64,000 bases of DNA from Flagellimonas pelagia (GTDB lineage: Bacteria; Bacteroidota; Bacteroidia; Flavobacteriales; Flavobacteriaceae). The position numbers were made by a program, and so were the translations under genes. This document shows positions 17,498-26,704 of the stretch, piece after piece. Position 1 is the first letter of the stretch; each line of letters starts with the position of its first letter. The stretch spans positions 298,445 through 362,444 of the forward strand of contig NZ_QXFI01000036.1 of NCBI RefSeq assembly GCF_003584135.1. Direction: 5' to 3'. A model generated the notes under the pieces. That model was not told the DNA's origin, made no database searches, and saw only the letters and a list, made by a program, of their open reading frames with translations.

Positions 17498-17971
17498 ATG
17501 CAGATAACTTTGATCGCCATAGGGAAAACGGATAGGGCTGAGTTGGAAGAACTTATATCGATATATGCCAAACGACTCCAACATTATATCAAGTTTGAAT
17601 TCCGAATCATTCCCGACATCAAAAACAGTAAAAATCTTTCCGAAGCCCAACAAAAAGAGAAAGAAGGTGAACTGATCTTGGCCCAATTGCAACCTACTGA
17701 CACCCTCATATTACTAGATGAAAAGGGCAAACAATACACTTCCATGGACTTTGCCGATTTCCTTCAGAAGAAAATGAACAGCGGAATCAAAAACTTGGTT
17801 TTAGTGATTGGAGGCCCTTATGGTTTCAGTGAAGCAGTCTATGCCGAATGTTCGGGAAAAATCAGTTTGTCCAAAATGACCTTTTCGCACCAAATGGTCC
17901 GCCTGTTCTTGGTGGAACAAATCTACCGCGGGTTCACCATTTTACGGAACGAACCGTATCACCATCAGTAA
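17498..17971 (+). CDS. rlmH: 23S rRNA (pseudouridine1915-N3)-methyltransferase
   Basis: The 157-residue SPOUT methyltransferase modifies pseudouridine 1915 in helix 69 of 23S rRNA. The start MQITLIAIGKTD is the family start; the open frame extends upstream but that part is not conserved. The SAM-binding knot shows LLDEKGKQYTS, VIGGPYGFSE and SLSKMTFSHQMVR. The C-terminus ILRNEPYHHQ is the family ending. It is divergent from nadC, with 93 bp between starts. Confidence 0.97.
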   Translation: MQITLIAIGKTDRAELEELISIYAKRLQHYIKFEFRIIPDIKNSKNLSEAQQKEKEGELILAQLQPTDTLILLDEKGKQYTSMDFADFLQKKMNSGIKNLVLVIGGPYGFSEAVYAECSGKISLSKMTFSHQMVRLFLVEQIYRGFTILRNEPYHHQ

Positions 17972-18076
17972 TTCACAAATTCAAGAACAAGTATCAAGTT
18001 TCAAAAGACAAAATCAGGGGGCAACAGTCAAAATGTCTTTGTTCCTGCATCCTAAAGCGAAGCGGTCCTGAATCGA

Positions 18077-19969
18077 TTAATAAAGCACCCTAAACTTGAT
18101 GGTGTTTTCCACGTTCTTCAATTCCTTCACCACCTCTTTGTCGTACTCACGATCCAAATCCGTGATCACATAACCCACCTCTGGGTCGGTGGAAAGGTAC
18201 TGACCGGTAATATTGAGGCCATATTTGGCCAACACCTCATTGATCTTGGCCATGATGCCCGGTACATTCTTATGGATGTGCAAAAAGCGATGCGCCTTGT
18301 TCTGTTTGGGCAATCGAATATTGGGAAAATTTACGGAATCCACAGTGGTTCCCGAATTGATATAATCCATGATCTTGTTGGGCACGAACTCAGCAATGTC
18401 GCGTTGCGCTTCCTCTGTACTACCACCAATATGTGGGGTCAAGATTACGTTGGGCAAACCTTGCAACGGTGTTTCGAATGCTCCATTGCTTGCCGGCTCC
18501 ACAGGAAAAACGTCCACGGCGGCACCGCCTAATTTTCCGCTCTTCAATGCTACGGCAAGGGCATCGATATCCACCACAAATCCTCGGGATAGGTTGATGA
18601 GCATAGCTCCGTCCTTCATTTGGTTGATCTCTCGTTCCCCAATAAAGTTTTTGTTGGCCTTATTGTCGTCCACGTGTAGGGTCACTACATCGGAAACGGA
18701 CAACAGATCTTCCAAGCTGTTGCATTTTACGGCATTCCCCAAAGCCAATTGGTCGGCCACATCGTAATAATACACCCGCATACCAATGGCCTCAGCCAAA
18801 ACGGACATCTGTTTTCCTATATTGCCATAGCCCACAATACCTAAATTCTTGCCTCTAACCTCCCTAGAGTTGGTAGCGGTTTTGTTCCACTCCCCATTGT
18901 GGATTTCACTACTGCGGGTAAAAATGTTCCGCATGAGCATGATAATGTGCCCCACGGCAAGCTCCACCACAGAACGGGTGTTACTGTACGGCGCGTTGAA
19001 AACCACCACTCCCTTTTTTCTACTGTAATCAAGGTCAATCTGTGTGGTACCGATACAGAAGGCACCGATGACCATCAACTTATTGGCAGCATCAAGTACC
19101 TTTTTGGTCACCTGGGTCTTAGATCGGATGCCCAACACATGTACGCCTTTCAAGCGTTCTATAAGTTCGTCCTCGGAGAGGCTATGCTTTACCAATTCCA
19201 CGGAAAAACCTTCCTCGGATAGGTTCTGGAAAGCAGCGGGGTGGACATTTTCAAGTAAAAGGATCTTGATTCTATTCTTTGGGTATGACAGGTTTCTTGG
19301 CAAATCGTTCACAAATAAAAATTCATCTAGGTTAGGTGCCACGTGATCGGCATTGCTTGCCGCTTTTTCACGGTGCACGTTTTCAGTATAGGCAAAAAAC
19401 TTATGGGCGATACCAGCCTCGCGCATCACATAATCGCTATAGCCGTCGCCGATGACCTGGACCTCTCCATCGAGATCCAATTTCTTCAAACATTCAATTT
19501 TTCCGTTGTGGGCCGCCAATACATTGGTTTCATCAAAACCGATGATATTTCCTTCTTCATCAAACTTGAAGGTATTGGCATATACCCTATCGGACGGGAT
19601 GTTGTATTCTTCAACAATAGGATCGATAAACTCCTTGAACCCACAGGAAATCACATAGATATCTTCAGAATATTCATGAAAAAATTCCTTGTTGGATGCT
19701 ATGGAACGGGAAATTTTTTGACGAAGCTCGGCCACCAGGTTTTGAAGGTCCGCCTTATTGGCATTCAATAAACGGATCCTACGCTCCAAGGACTCAGTAA
19801 AGGAAATGTCGCCATCGATGCCCAAATTGGTAATCTTTTGGATTTCCTTCACGATCTCTTCCCTTTTGGGGTTTCCCTGCAAGGTCATTTCAGCCAAGAC
19901 ATCCAAGGCCTCTACCCTGGTCAAGGTACTATCAAAATCGAAAACATATTTTCGTCCCGCTTCCACCAT
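18077..19969 (-). CDS. serA: fused phosphoserine phosphatase-like/D-3-phosphoglycerate dehydrogenase
   Basis: The 630-residue protein joins two serine-biosynthesis activities. Residues about 5-215 are a HAD phosphatase of SerB type, with DFDSTLT at 11-17 carrying the nucleophile D11, and GDGYSDYVM near 173. From about 235 a SerA-type dehydrogenase follows: GIRSKTQVT, the NAD-binding GIVGYGNIGKQM, NLSRGFVVD and PHIGGSTEEAQRD with the catalytic His. An ACT regulatory domain ends the protein (about 555-630, HKNVPGIMAKINEVL). It would oxidise 3-phosphoglycerate and possibly dephosphorylate phosphoserine, omitting only the SerC step. Similar fusions exist in other Bacteroidota, from memory. No serC gene is adjacent. 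Confidence 0.92.
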   Translation of the reverse strand: MVEAGRKYVFDFDSTLTRVEALDVLAEMTLQGNPKREEIVKEIQKITNLGIDGDISFTESLERRIRLLNANKADLQNLVAELRQKISRSIASNKEFFHEYSEDIYVISCGFKEFIDPIVEEYNIPSDRVYANTFKFDEEGNIIGFDETNVLAAHNGKIECLKKLDLDGEVQVIGDGYSDYVMREAGIAHKFFAYTENVHREKAASNADHVAPNLDEFLFVNDLPRNLSYPKNRIKILLLENVHPAAFQNLSEEGFSVELVKHSLSEDELIERLKGVHVLGIRSKTQVTKKVLDAANKLMVIGAFCIGTTQIDLDYSRKKGVVVFNAPYSNTRSVVELAVGHIIMLMRNIFTRSSEIHNGEWNKTATNSREVRGKNLGIVGYGNIGKQMSVLAEAIGMRVYYYDVADQLALGNAVKCNSLEDLLSVSDVVTLHVDDNKANKNFIGEREINQMKDGAMLINLSRGFVVDIDALAVALKSGKLGGAAVDVFPVEPASNGAFETPLQGLPNVILTPHIGGSTEEAQRDIAEFVPNKIMDYINSGTTVDSVNFPNIRLPKQNKAHRFLHIHKNVPGIMAKINEVLAKYGLNITGQYLSTDPEVGYVITDLDREYDKEVVKELKNVENTIKFRVLY

Positions 19970-20127
19970 GAATCACTTCAAAAAAAATTAAAGTGTAAAA
20001 TTACATATTAATTCATTCCTTGTAATCGCATCTTTTTAAAAACCTTACAGAATTGTGGATAAATCAAAAAACGCTTTCAATTTGTTTTAAATAGCACCCG
20101 AAATCAGATTTTCTACAAGTTTTCAAA

Positions 20128-20580
20128 TTAGAACCAGCGCCTTGTCAATTTGCAAAAAATACGGTATTCCTTTCCGAATTTTTCTTCCAAAACCTCCTCT
20201 TCATACTTAATCTGAAAGCGGTTTATATAAGACACAAAACCTGCGGCCAAAAGGGTATTGAACGCATTTCCCAATTTCAATCCAAATGCCAGTAAAATAA
20301 GGAGTAACCCCAAATACATAGGGTTGCGGGTGTAGTTGAAGACACCTCTGGTTATCAGCTTGGAAGTCTTTTGCGGATGTAAGGGGTCAGTGGTTGTACT
20401 GGCGACGATAAACTGCGCCACGGCCACAATCCCGATAAGAAACCCAAGACCAAATAGAAACCACGCCAACTCGTTCCTGCCAAAAAAATCAAAGTCACCA
20501 ACGGGTAAAAATTTGGCCAGGACGTACATCAAAGCTCCAAAAATCAACATCACCAAGGCAGGTGGAATCCGTAGTCTCAT
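20128..20580 (-). CDS. isoprenylcysteine carboxyl methyltransferase-like membrane protein
   Basis: The 150-residue membrane protein starts at MRLRIPPALVML; the open frame extends 14 codons further but that part is not convincing. Three or four hydrophobic segments are visible. The segment GVFNYTRNPMYLGLLLILL is the signature of the PEMT/ICMT-like membrane methyltransferase family, followed by YEEEVLEEKFGKEY. It probably methylates a lipid or small hydrophobic substrate, which is not identified. It is divergent from rdgB. Confidence 0.85.
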   Translation of the reverse strand: MRLRIPPALVMLIFGALMYVLAKFLPVGDFDFFGRNELAWFLFGLGFLIGIVAVAQFIVASTTTDPLHPQKTSKLITRGVFNYTRNPMYLGLLLILLAFGLKLGNAFNTLLAAGFVSYINRFQIKYEEEVLEEKFGKEYRIFCKLTRRWF

Positions 20581-20606
20581 ACAAATGGGTTGATGGGCGA
20601 AATTAC

Positions 20607-20614
20607 TACTTTTG
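20607..20614 (+). promoter_or_regulatory. candidate -7 promoter element for rdgB
   Basis: TACTTTTG matches the Bacteroidota TAnnTTTG element exactly and lies 25 nt before the rdgB start. No convincing -33 TTG is seen at the usual distance. Confidence 0.4.
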
Positions 20615-20639
20615 AACCTCAATTGAATCCTTTTCTATT

Positions 20640-21221
20640 TTGAAACTTGTTTTTGCCACCCATAACGACCATAAGTTAAAGGAAGTACGGCAACTCCTTC
20701 CCGACTCCATCGAGCTCTTGTCCTTACATGATATCGGCTGTTTTGATGAAATTCCCGAAACTGGCGCCACTTTAGAAGAAAATGCGAAAATCAAAGCCGA
20801 TTTTGTGACCCAAACCTATGGTTTCAATTGCTTTTCGGATGACACCGGGCTGTTGATCGATGCTTTGGACGGCAGACCCGGCGTATTCTCGGCCCGCTAC
20901 GCAGGAGAAGGCAAAAATACCCAGGACAATATGATCAAGGTCTTAAAAGAACTGGAAGGTAAAACCGATCGAAACGCCCATTTTAAAACCGTTATCCATT
21001 TAAATTGGAACGGCGAACCCTATGTTTTCGAAGGGATTGTGGAGGGTGAAATTACCCATACTCAATATGGGGAAGGCGGTTTCGGATACGACCCCATCTT
21101 CAAGCCGTTGGGGTACGAACGCACTTTTGGGGAACTTCCGTCCGAAACCAAAAATGTCATTAGCCACAGGGGCAAGGCTGTACAGAAATTGGTGACCTTC
21201 TTAAAAAACTTGCCTTCATAG
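20640..21221 (+). CDS. rdgB: non-canonical purine NTP pyrophosphatase
   Basis: The 193-residue Ham1/RdgB enzyme hydrolyses dITP, ITP and XTP to monophosphates and keeps them out of nucleic acids. Diagnostic parts are LVFATHNDHKLKEV at the start, SDDTGLLIDAL, PGVFSARYAGEG, GEGGFGYDPIFKPLG and SHRGKAVQKL. The start codon is TTG: the preceding in-frame codons contain no ATG and homologues begin exactly at the MKLVFAT position. Confidence 0.95.
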   Translation: MKLVFATHNDHKLKEVRQLLPDSIELLSLHDIGCFDEIPETGATLEENAKIKADFVTQTYGFNCFSDDTGLLIDALDGRPGVFSARYAGEGKNTQDNMIKVLKELEGKTDRNAHFKTVIHLNWNGEPYVFEGIVEGEITHTQYGEGGFGYDPIFKPLGYERTFGELPSETKNVISHRGKAVQKLVTFLKNLPS

Positions 21222-21361
21222 ATCCCACTGATCAGAATTAATGTACCTTTGCCGCTTTATTAACGCCGCCGGTATGGGCAAGGTGTTGCGATGGGCCACT
21301 GGGATATACTAAAATCGCTCTATGCAACACAACATATTTGCGATCAAAGGTATATACCATT

Positions 21362-23137
21362 ATGACAAAATTTGAAACCTTGGGGTTGGACCAACCCCTA
21401 TTGGATGCTATTTCCGACCTAGGATTTGAAACCCCATCAGAAGTACAAGAAAAAGCCATTCCCATTTTATTGGAGCAAGACACCGATTTGGTGGCCTTGG
21501 CACAAACAGGAACAGGAAAGACCGCAGCTTTCGGTTTTCCAATGATCCAAAAAATCAATGTAGAGAGCAGGACCACACAGGGATTGATTCTTTCCCCTAC
21601 CCGTGAGCTCTGTCTTCAGATCACCAACGAACTCAAACTTTACTCCAAATACATAAAGGGATTGAACGTAGTGGCCATTTATGGCGGTGCGAGCATTACC
21701 GAACAGGCCAGTCAGATCAGAAGAGGGGCACAGATCGTTGTAGCCACCCCAGGCCGTATGAAGGATATGATCGGTCGTGGTATGGTCGATATTTCCAAAA
21801 TTGATTACTGCGTACTCGACGAGGCAGATGAAATGTTGAACATGGGCTTTTATGAGGATATCAAGGATATTTTGTCCAACACTCCAGAAGAAAAGCTTAC
21901 TTGGCTTTTTTCGGCCACTATGCCGAAAGAAGTGGCTTCCATTGCCAAAAAGTTTATGGTTCAACCGGTTGAGATTACCGTTGGGACCAAGAATGCCGGA
22001 GCGGCCACTGTCCAACATGAATATTACACCGTAGGTGGTCGGGACCGTTACTCTGCCCTTAAACGCTTGGCCGATGCCAACCCCGGGATTTTTTCCGTAG
22101 TGTTCTGCCGTACCAAGCGCGACACCCAAAAAGTAGCCGAGAAATTGATCGAGGACGGTTATAATGCCGGTGCTTTGCACGGTGACCTGAGCCAAAACCA
22201 GAGGGATTTGGTGATGAACGCCTTCAGGAAAAAACAGGTACAGATGTTGGTGGCCACCGATGTGGCGGCCCGTGGTATCGATGTGGATGACGTGACCCAC
22301 GTGATCAACTACCAATTGCCCGACGAGATCGAAACCTATACCCATCGAAGCGGCAGAACCGGAAGGGCCGGAAAATCTGGGATTTCCATGGTCATTGTTA
22401 CCCGTTCTGAGGTGAGGAAAATACGTGCCATAGAAAGCAAAATCAAACAGGAGTTCATCCAGAAGCAGATTCCTTCGGGTATCGAAATCTGTGAAATCCA
22501 ATTGTATCACTTGGCCAGCAAGATCAAGGAAACCAAGGTCAACAAAGAAATCGACAACTACCTACCGGCCATTTATGACGTATTGGAAGGTATTGATCGC
22601 GACGAGTTGATCAAAAAAATGGTGTCCGTAGAGTTTACCCAGTTCTACAATTACTACAGCAAGACCAAGGACTTGAACACCACTGAAGGTGGTAGGGAAA
22701 GTCGAGGTGGTGAAGATTTCTCCAGGGAAGATCTTCCATCCGAAGGATCGGTACGCTATTTCATCAACATTGGGGAGCGCGATGGTTATGATTGGATGTC
22801 GTTGAAGGATTTTCTTCGGGATACCCTCAACTTGGAAAAGGAGGACATCTACAATGTGGATACGAAGGACAGCTTTTCTTTTTTCAATACGGATGCGCAA
22901 CTGACCGAATTCATCATCCAAACCTTTACGGACTTTAAGGTTGATGGAAGGTTCATCAACGTTGAAGTATCCACCAAGCCCGGTGGCGGAGGCGGAGGTA
23001 AAAAACGTAGTGGCAGAAAAGGTGGCGGCTTTAAAGGAGGTGGCGGCCGCAAAGGCGACAGGAACAAGTCCTTCAAAAGTGGCAAAAAGGGAAATTTCAG
23101 TAAAAAAGGCGGTAAAAAGAGACCTGGTTTTTATTAG
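21362..23137 (+). CDS. DEAD-box ATP-dependent RNA helicase with DbpA-type RNA-binding domain
   Basis: The 591-residue helicase starts at ATG 21362 (MTKFETLGLDQPLL); an upstream TTG in frame was rejected. The order is a Q motif around FETPSEVQEKAIP, Walker A AQTGTGKT, PTRELCLQI, DEADEMLNMGF, SAT, ARGIDVDDVTHVINY and HRSGRTGRAG. A DbpA/CsdA-like RNA-binding domain lies at about 470-545, and the end is a tail of G, K and R repeats that should bind RNA nonspecifically. It resembles DeaD/CsdA, acting in ribosome assembly and cold adaptation; the exact orthology is not certain. Confidence 0.95.
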   Translation: MTKFETLGLDQPLLDAISDLGFETPSEVQEKAIPILLEQDTDLVALAQTGTGKTAAFGFPMIQKINVESRTTQGLILSPTRELCLQITNELKLYSKYIKGLNVVAIYGGASITEQASQIRRGAQIVVATPGRMKDMIGRGMVDISKIDYCVLDEADEMLNMGFYEDIKDILSNTPEEKLTWLFSATMPKEVASIAKKFMVQPVEITVGTKNAGAATVQHEYYTVGGRDRYSALKRLADANPGIFSVVFCRTKRDTQKVAEKLIEDGYNAGALHGDLSQNQRDLVMNAFRKKQVQMLVATDVAARGIDVDDVTHVINYQLPDEIETYTHRSGRTGRAGKSGISMVIVTRSEVRKIRAIESKIKQEFIQKQIPSGIEICEIQLYHLASKIKETKVNKEIDNYLPAIYDVLEGIDRDELIKKMVSVEFTQFYNYYSKTKDLNTTEGGRESRGGEDFSREDLPSEGSVRYFINIGERDGYDWMSLKDFLRDTLNLEKEDIYNVDTKDSFSFFNTDAQLTEFIIQTFTDFKVDGRFINVEVSTKPGGGGGGKKRSGRKGGGFKGGGGRKGDRNKSFKSGKKGNFSKKGGKKRPGFY

Positions 23138-23212
23138 TTAATTCTATATTAAATGATATCCGGGTCCTGTTTATTTTTCTTTGTTTAGTACATTTATACC
23201 TACAAAGATTGC

Positions 23213-23992
23213 ATGAGAAGAATTCTACTTACACTTTTCTCCTTGGTTTCTCTTCTGGGCTTTTCCCAAAATGAGGATGAAAATCAGGAAGTTAAAGAGA
23301 TAACGGCCACGGTAGTGAATGCGCAGACCGATTTTCCTTTGGAAAGTGTGCACGTCATCAACCTAAACTTGGTAAAAGGGACCATTACGGACCAAAATGG
23401 AAAGTTTACCATTCCAGCGGCCGTGAACGATACGCTTTACCTCTCCTATCTCGGTTTCAAGACCCAAAAAATCAGGGTTACCAATGACATGTTCAAGTTT
23501 GGGGACACCAAAATTGCTTTGACCGAACTGGCATATGCACTGGAAGAAGTCATCGTTAGACCCTATCAACTCACGGGATATCTGGAAATAGATGTAAAGA
23601 ACCTGCCTATCAACAATTCCCAACAGTATAGTATTTCGGGATTGCCGACCAGTTATGAGGCGGGCAGTAAAAACCCCAGTGCCGTGACTAAGGTTTTGGG
23701 AGCCATCCTCAATCCGGCCGACCTTTTACGGAACCTGTTCGGAAAGAAACCGCGGCAGATGCGCAAACTCAGACAGATCAAGGAAGACGATAACATCCGT
23801 GATTTGCTCGCTTCCAAATTCGACAGGGAAACCCTCATGGAGCTGCTTCAATTGGAAAAAGTGGACATTGAGGACATCCTGAACAACTGCAATTATTCAA
23901 AGTCGTTTATCAGCACGGCGAACGACCTGCAGATCTTGGATGCCATTTCCAGTTGTTACGAGGAATATAAAGTGTTGAACAGAAAACAGTAA
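23213..23992 (+). CDS. secreted CarboxypepD-regulatory-like domain protein
   Basis: The 259-residue protein has a signal peptide ending in GFSQ. Residues about 28-110 form the carboxypeptidase-regulatory-like beta-sandwich common as a TonB-receptor plug partner in Bacteroidota (SVHVINLNLVKGTITDQNGKF and LSYLGFKTQKI). A helical region rich in K, R and L follows (FGKKPRQMRKLRQIKEDD). No barrel is attached, so it is probably a periplasmic or surface protein of unknown partner. It stands alone, 95 bp before the amylase gene. Confidence 0.85.
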   Translation: MRRILLTLFSLVSLLGFSQNEDENQEVKEITATVVNAQTDFPLESVHVINLNLVKGTITDQNGKFTIPAAVNDTLYLSYLGFKTQKIRVTNDMFKFGDTKIALTELAYALEEVIVRPYQLTGYLEIDVKNLPINNSQQYSISGLPTSYEAGSKNPSAVTKVLGAILNPADLLRNLFGKKPRQMRKLRQIKEDDNIRDLLASKFDRETLMELLQLEKVDIEDILNNCNYSKSFISTANDLQILDAISSCYEEYKVLNRKQ

Positions 23993-24086
23993 ATCATGGT
24001 TTAGGGTATTGGGACAGGTCTGCACTGCTATAAATAAATTTTCGAATTCCATATTCATTTTATAGCTTTAGACAAAATCCCAATTC

Positions 24087-25772
24087 ATGAAAAAACTACT
24101 TGTCGTCATGTCGATTCTTCCCCTTTTTATAGGCTGCAAGGAAGTTGAAAAACAACCGCAGACCACAGCACAGGTAGTTCAGGAAAAACTGGAGAAAAAA
24201 GAAGTCCCTTTTGTTTGGGAAGGTGCCAACGTATACTTCCTGCTTACCGACCGTTTTAACAATGGCAACCCTGAAAATGATGTGAATTTTGACCGCACTA
24301 AGGAAACCGGGGTATTGAGAGGCTTTGAAGGCGGTGATATGCAGGGCGTCATCCAAAAAATTGAAGAAGGCTATTTTACCGATTTGGGCATCAATGCCAT
24401 TTGGCTCACACCCATTGTGGAGCAAATTCACGGTTCCACAGATGAGGGAACAGGCAATACTTATGGGTACCATGGTTATTGGACCAAGGATTGGACGGCC
24501 ATAGACCCCAACTTCGGCACCAAAAAAGATTTGGAAAAGCTGGTAAAAACTGCCCATGCCAAGGGCATACGTATCCTTTTGGATGTGGTGTTGAACCATA
24601 CCGGACCCGTGACCGATAAGGACCCTGTTTGGCCCGACGATTGGGTACGGACAGGTCCCCCTTGCGAATTCACCACTTATGAAAACACCACCGAGTGTAC
24701 CTTGGTGGCCAACTTACCTGATATCCTTACCGAATCCGATGAACCCGTGGAGCTGCCCGATGCGCTCTTGGCCAAATGGAAGGACGAAGGGAGATTGAGC
24801 AAGGAACTGGATGAACTGAACCTCTTTTTTGAGCGTACAGGCTATCCCAGGGCTCCCCGTTATTATATCATCAAATGGTTGACGGATTACATCAACGATT
24901 ATGGGGTGGACGGCTTTCGGGTGGATACCGTGAAACACGTAAACGAAAACGCATGGCAAGACCTACACAAGGAAGCTGTCTACGCGTTTGAAATGTGGAA
25001 GAAAAAACATCAGGATAGGATATTGGACGAGAATCCCTTCTACATGGTGGGGGAAGTCTACAACTATGGGATTTCCGGAGGGCGCGACTATGATTTTGGG
25101 GACAAAAAAGTGGATTTCTTCAGTTATGGCTTTAAAAGTCTTATCAATTTTGAATTGAAGACCGATGCCAACAACGACTATGAAACCATTTTTTCCAAAT
25201 ACAGCAACCTCTTAAACACCAAGTTGAAGGGCAAGAGCGTGCTCAACTACCTTTCTTCACACGATGACGGGGGACCTTTTGACCGAGAAAGAAAACAACC
25301 CTATCGGGCTGCCAACGTACTATTATTGACTCCTGGTGCCTCGCAGATCTATTACGGGGATGAAACCTCAAGACCTTTGATCGTTGAGGGTGCACAAGGT
25401 GATGCCAACCTACGTTCTTTCATGAACTGGAAGGATTTGGACTCTGTTCCCAACATTCAGAAAATACACAAACACTGGCAAAAACTGGGTCAGTTCCGCA
25501 GGAACCATCCCGCCATAGGTGCCGGCAAGCACAAACGCTTGGCAAAATCACCCTATGTGTTCTCCCGAACCTACGTGGAAGGCGAATATAAGGACAAAGT
25601 CGTGGTTGGACTGGATTTGCCCAAGGGCAAAAAATCGCTTTGGGTAAAAGGGTTCTTCGGTGATGGCACCAAGTTATACGATACCTATTCCGAAACCGAG
25701 GTCATGGTTTCCAACGGCAAGGTTGTATTGGAAAATGATTTCGACACCGCATTGTTGGAACTGGTGGAATAA
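24087..25772 (+). CDS. GH13 alpha-amylase family lipoprotein
   Basis: The 561-residue protein has a lipoprotein signal (LPLFIGC, Cys at residue 18), so it should be lipid-anchored, probably facing the periplasm or cell surface. The GH13 barrel shows NVYFLLTDRFNNGNP, INAIWLTPI, DVVLNH (region I), GVDGFRVDTVKHV with the nucleophile Asp (region II), MVGEVYN with the acid/base Glu (region III) and LSSHDDGGP (region IV). It would cleave alpha-1,4-glucans. No SusC/SusD pair is nearby, so it is not part of a visible utilisation locus. Confidence 0.94.
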   Translation: MKKLLVVMSILPLFIGCKEVEKQPQTTAQVVQEKLEKKEVPFVWEGANVYFLLTDRFNNGNPENDVNFDRTKETGVLRGFEGGDMQGVIQKIEEGYFTDLGINAIWLTPIVEQIHGSTDEGTGNTYGYHGYWTKDWTAIDPNFGTKKDLEKLVKTAHAKGIRILLDVVLNHTGPVTDKDPVWPDDWVRTGPPCEFTTYENTTECTLVANLPDILTESDEPVELPDALLAKWKDEGRLSKELDELNLFFERTGYPRAPRYYIIKWLTDYINDYGVDGFRVDTVKHVNENAWQDLHKEAVYAFEMWKKKHQDRILDENPFYMVGEVYNYGISGGRDYDFGDKKVDFFSYGFKSLINFELKTDANNDYETIFSKYSNLLNTKLKGKSVLNYLSSHDDGGPFDRERKQPYRAANVLLLTPGASQIYYGDETSRPLIVEGAQGDANLRSFMNWKDLDSVPNIQKIHKHWQKLGQFRRNHPAIGAGKHKRLAKSPYVFSRTYVEGEYKDKVVVGLDLPKGKKSLWVKGFFGDGTKLYDTYSETEVMVSNGKVVLENDFDTALLELVE

Positions 25773-25774
25773 TT

Positions 25775-26113
25775 TCAGTTCTCTTTTGCTATAATCTTTT
25801 TCAATTTAGGCAATACAGCGAATAATATAACTGTTTGAATCAGAACATTCAATGGGAATAGTCCATTCACAACAAAATCTTCAAACTGTAAATTGTTAAC
25901 AGAAAAAGGAAATCCCTTATAAAAAAATGAGGTGGGCATCCCTATTAAAAAACCAATAATTGAGTTGGTTCTATTTTGACTAGAAGATAACGCTTCATCC
26001 CCCATACTGAAGAACATAGCAAAGAAAGCAAGAATAAATTCAAGTATAAATAGAAAAACAAAAGTTACTATTATTTGGGATGTTCTTTTTTCCCAAAATT
26101 TCGGATTACTCAT
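25775..26113 (-). CDS. small membrane protein, unknown function
   Basis: The 112-residue protein starts at MSNPKFWEKR; a GTG three codons upstream is an alternative. Hydrophobic segments lie at about 10-32, 50-65 and 85-103, and the C-terminus is basic (PKLKKIIAKEN). I do not recognise it. Its stop codon is two nucleotides from the end of the convergent amylase gene. Base composition is more AT-rich than its neighbours. Confidence 0.7.
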   Translation of the reverse strand: MSNPKFWEKRTSQIIVTFVFLFILEFILAFFAMFFSMGDEALSSSQNRTNSIIGFLIGMPTSFFYKGFPFSVNNLQFEDFVVNGLFPLNVLIQTVILFAVLPKLKKIIAKEN

Positions 26114-26137
26114 ATATCCCACAATTGAAAGCTAAGG

Positions 26138-26662
26138 TTATTTTTCCAAGGCCTCTTTTAGATTGGCAAGTCCTTCCTCAAAATCCTTGCCCACCGCCTT
26201 GTCCATGTTCATGAACAACATCATGATGCTCATGGGGAATTTGTTTTTTCCCGAAAACCCCCAGACTACCTTGGTGGAATCCTTATCCACCTCTTCTGTA
26301 ACCAAATAACAGTCAGAAGTGGACTCCCATGGTTTTAAAAAGCGAAGCTCGGACTCTACCCGTTCCCCTTCCACAATTTTGGTGATTTCCTGTTCCCCTT
26401 CCCCTACCTGCTTGTTGCCTTTCCAATGGTTGGTGGCACCGACTTCACCATCGGTTCCCGTAAAGGTTTGCACCATATTAGGGTCCTTTTTGGCCCATGG
26501 ACTCCAAACATCTTGATTTTTCAGGGATTTGAGATACGTGAAAACTTCCGCTTTCGGTTTGGCAATTATGACCGAACGAGAAACATCATAGGTTTTTGGG
26601 GCCACAGCCGCCAAGATGAGGACGAGCACCACAATGCCCAAGAGAATATACAGGAATAACAT
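26138..26662 (-). CDS. SRPBCC-fold (polyketide cyclase-like) membrane-anchored protein
   Basis: The 174-residue protein has an N-terminal membrane anchor (residues 2-22, LFLYILLGIVVLVLILAAV). A START/SRPBCC domain follows, seen in SVIIAKPKAEVFTYLKSLKN, WSPWAKKDP and a C-terminal helix KDFEEGLANLKEALEK. Such domains bind hydrophobic ligands; the ligand is unknown. Confidence 0.88.
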   Translation of the reverse strand: MLFLYILLGIVVLVLILAAVAPKTYDVSRSVIIAKPKAEVFTYLKSLKNQDVWSPWAKKDPNMVQTFTGTDGEVGATNHWKGNKQVGEGEQEITKIVEGERVESELRFLKPWESTSDCYLVTEEVDKDSTKVVWGFSGKNKFPMSIMMLFMNMDKAVGKDFEEGLANLKEALEK

Positions 26663-26704
26663 AACGCTAATGGATTGGTTTACAACTAAAAATACAAAAA
26701 AAAC

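Noticed and set aside
21467..22510. 347-residue open frame on the minus strand
   Set aside because: It is a shadow of the DEAD-box helicase gene, whose motifs are all in the plus frame.
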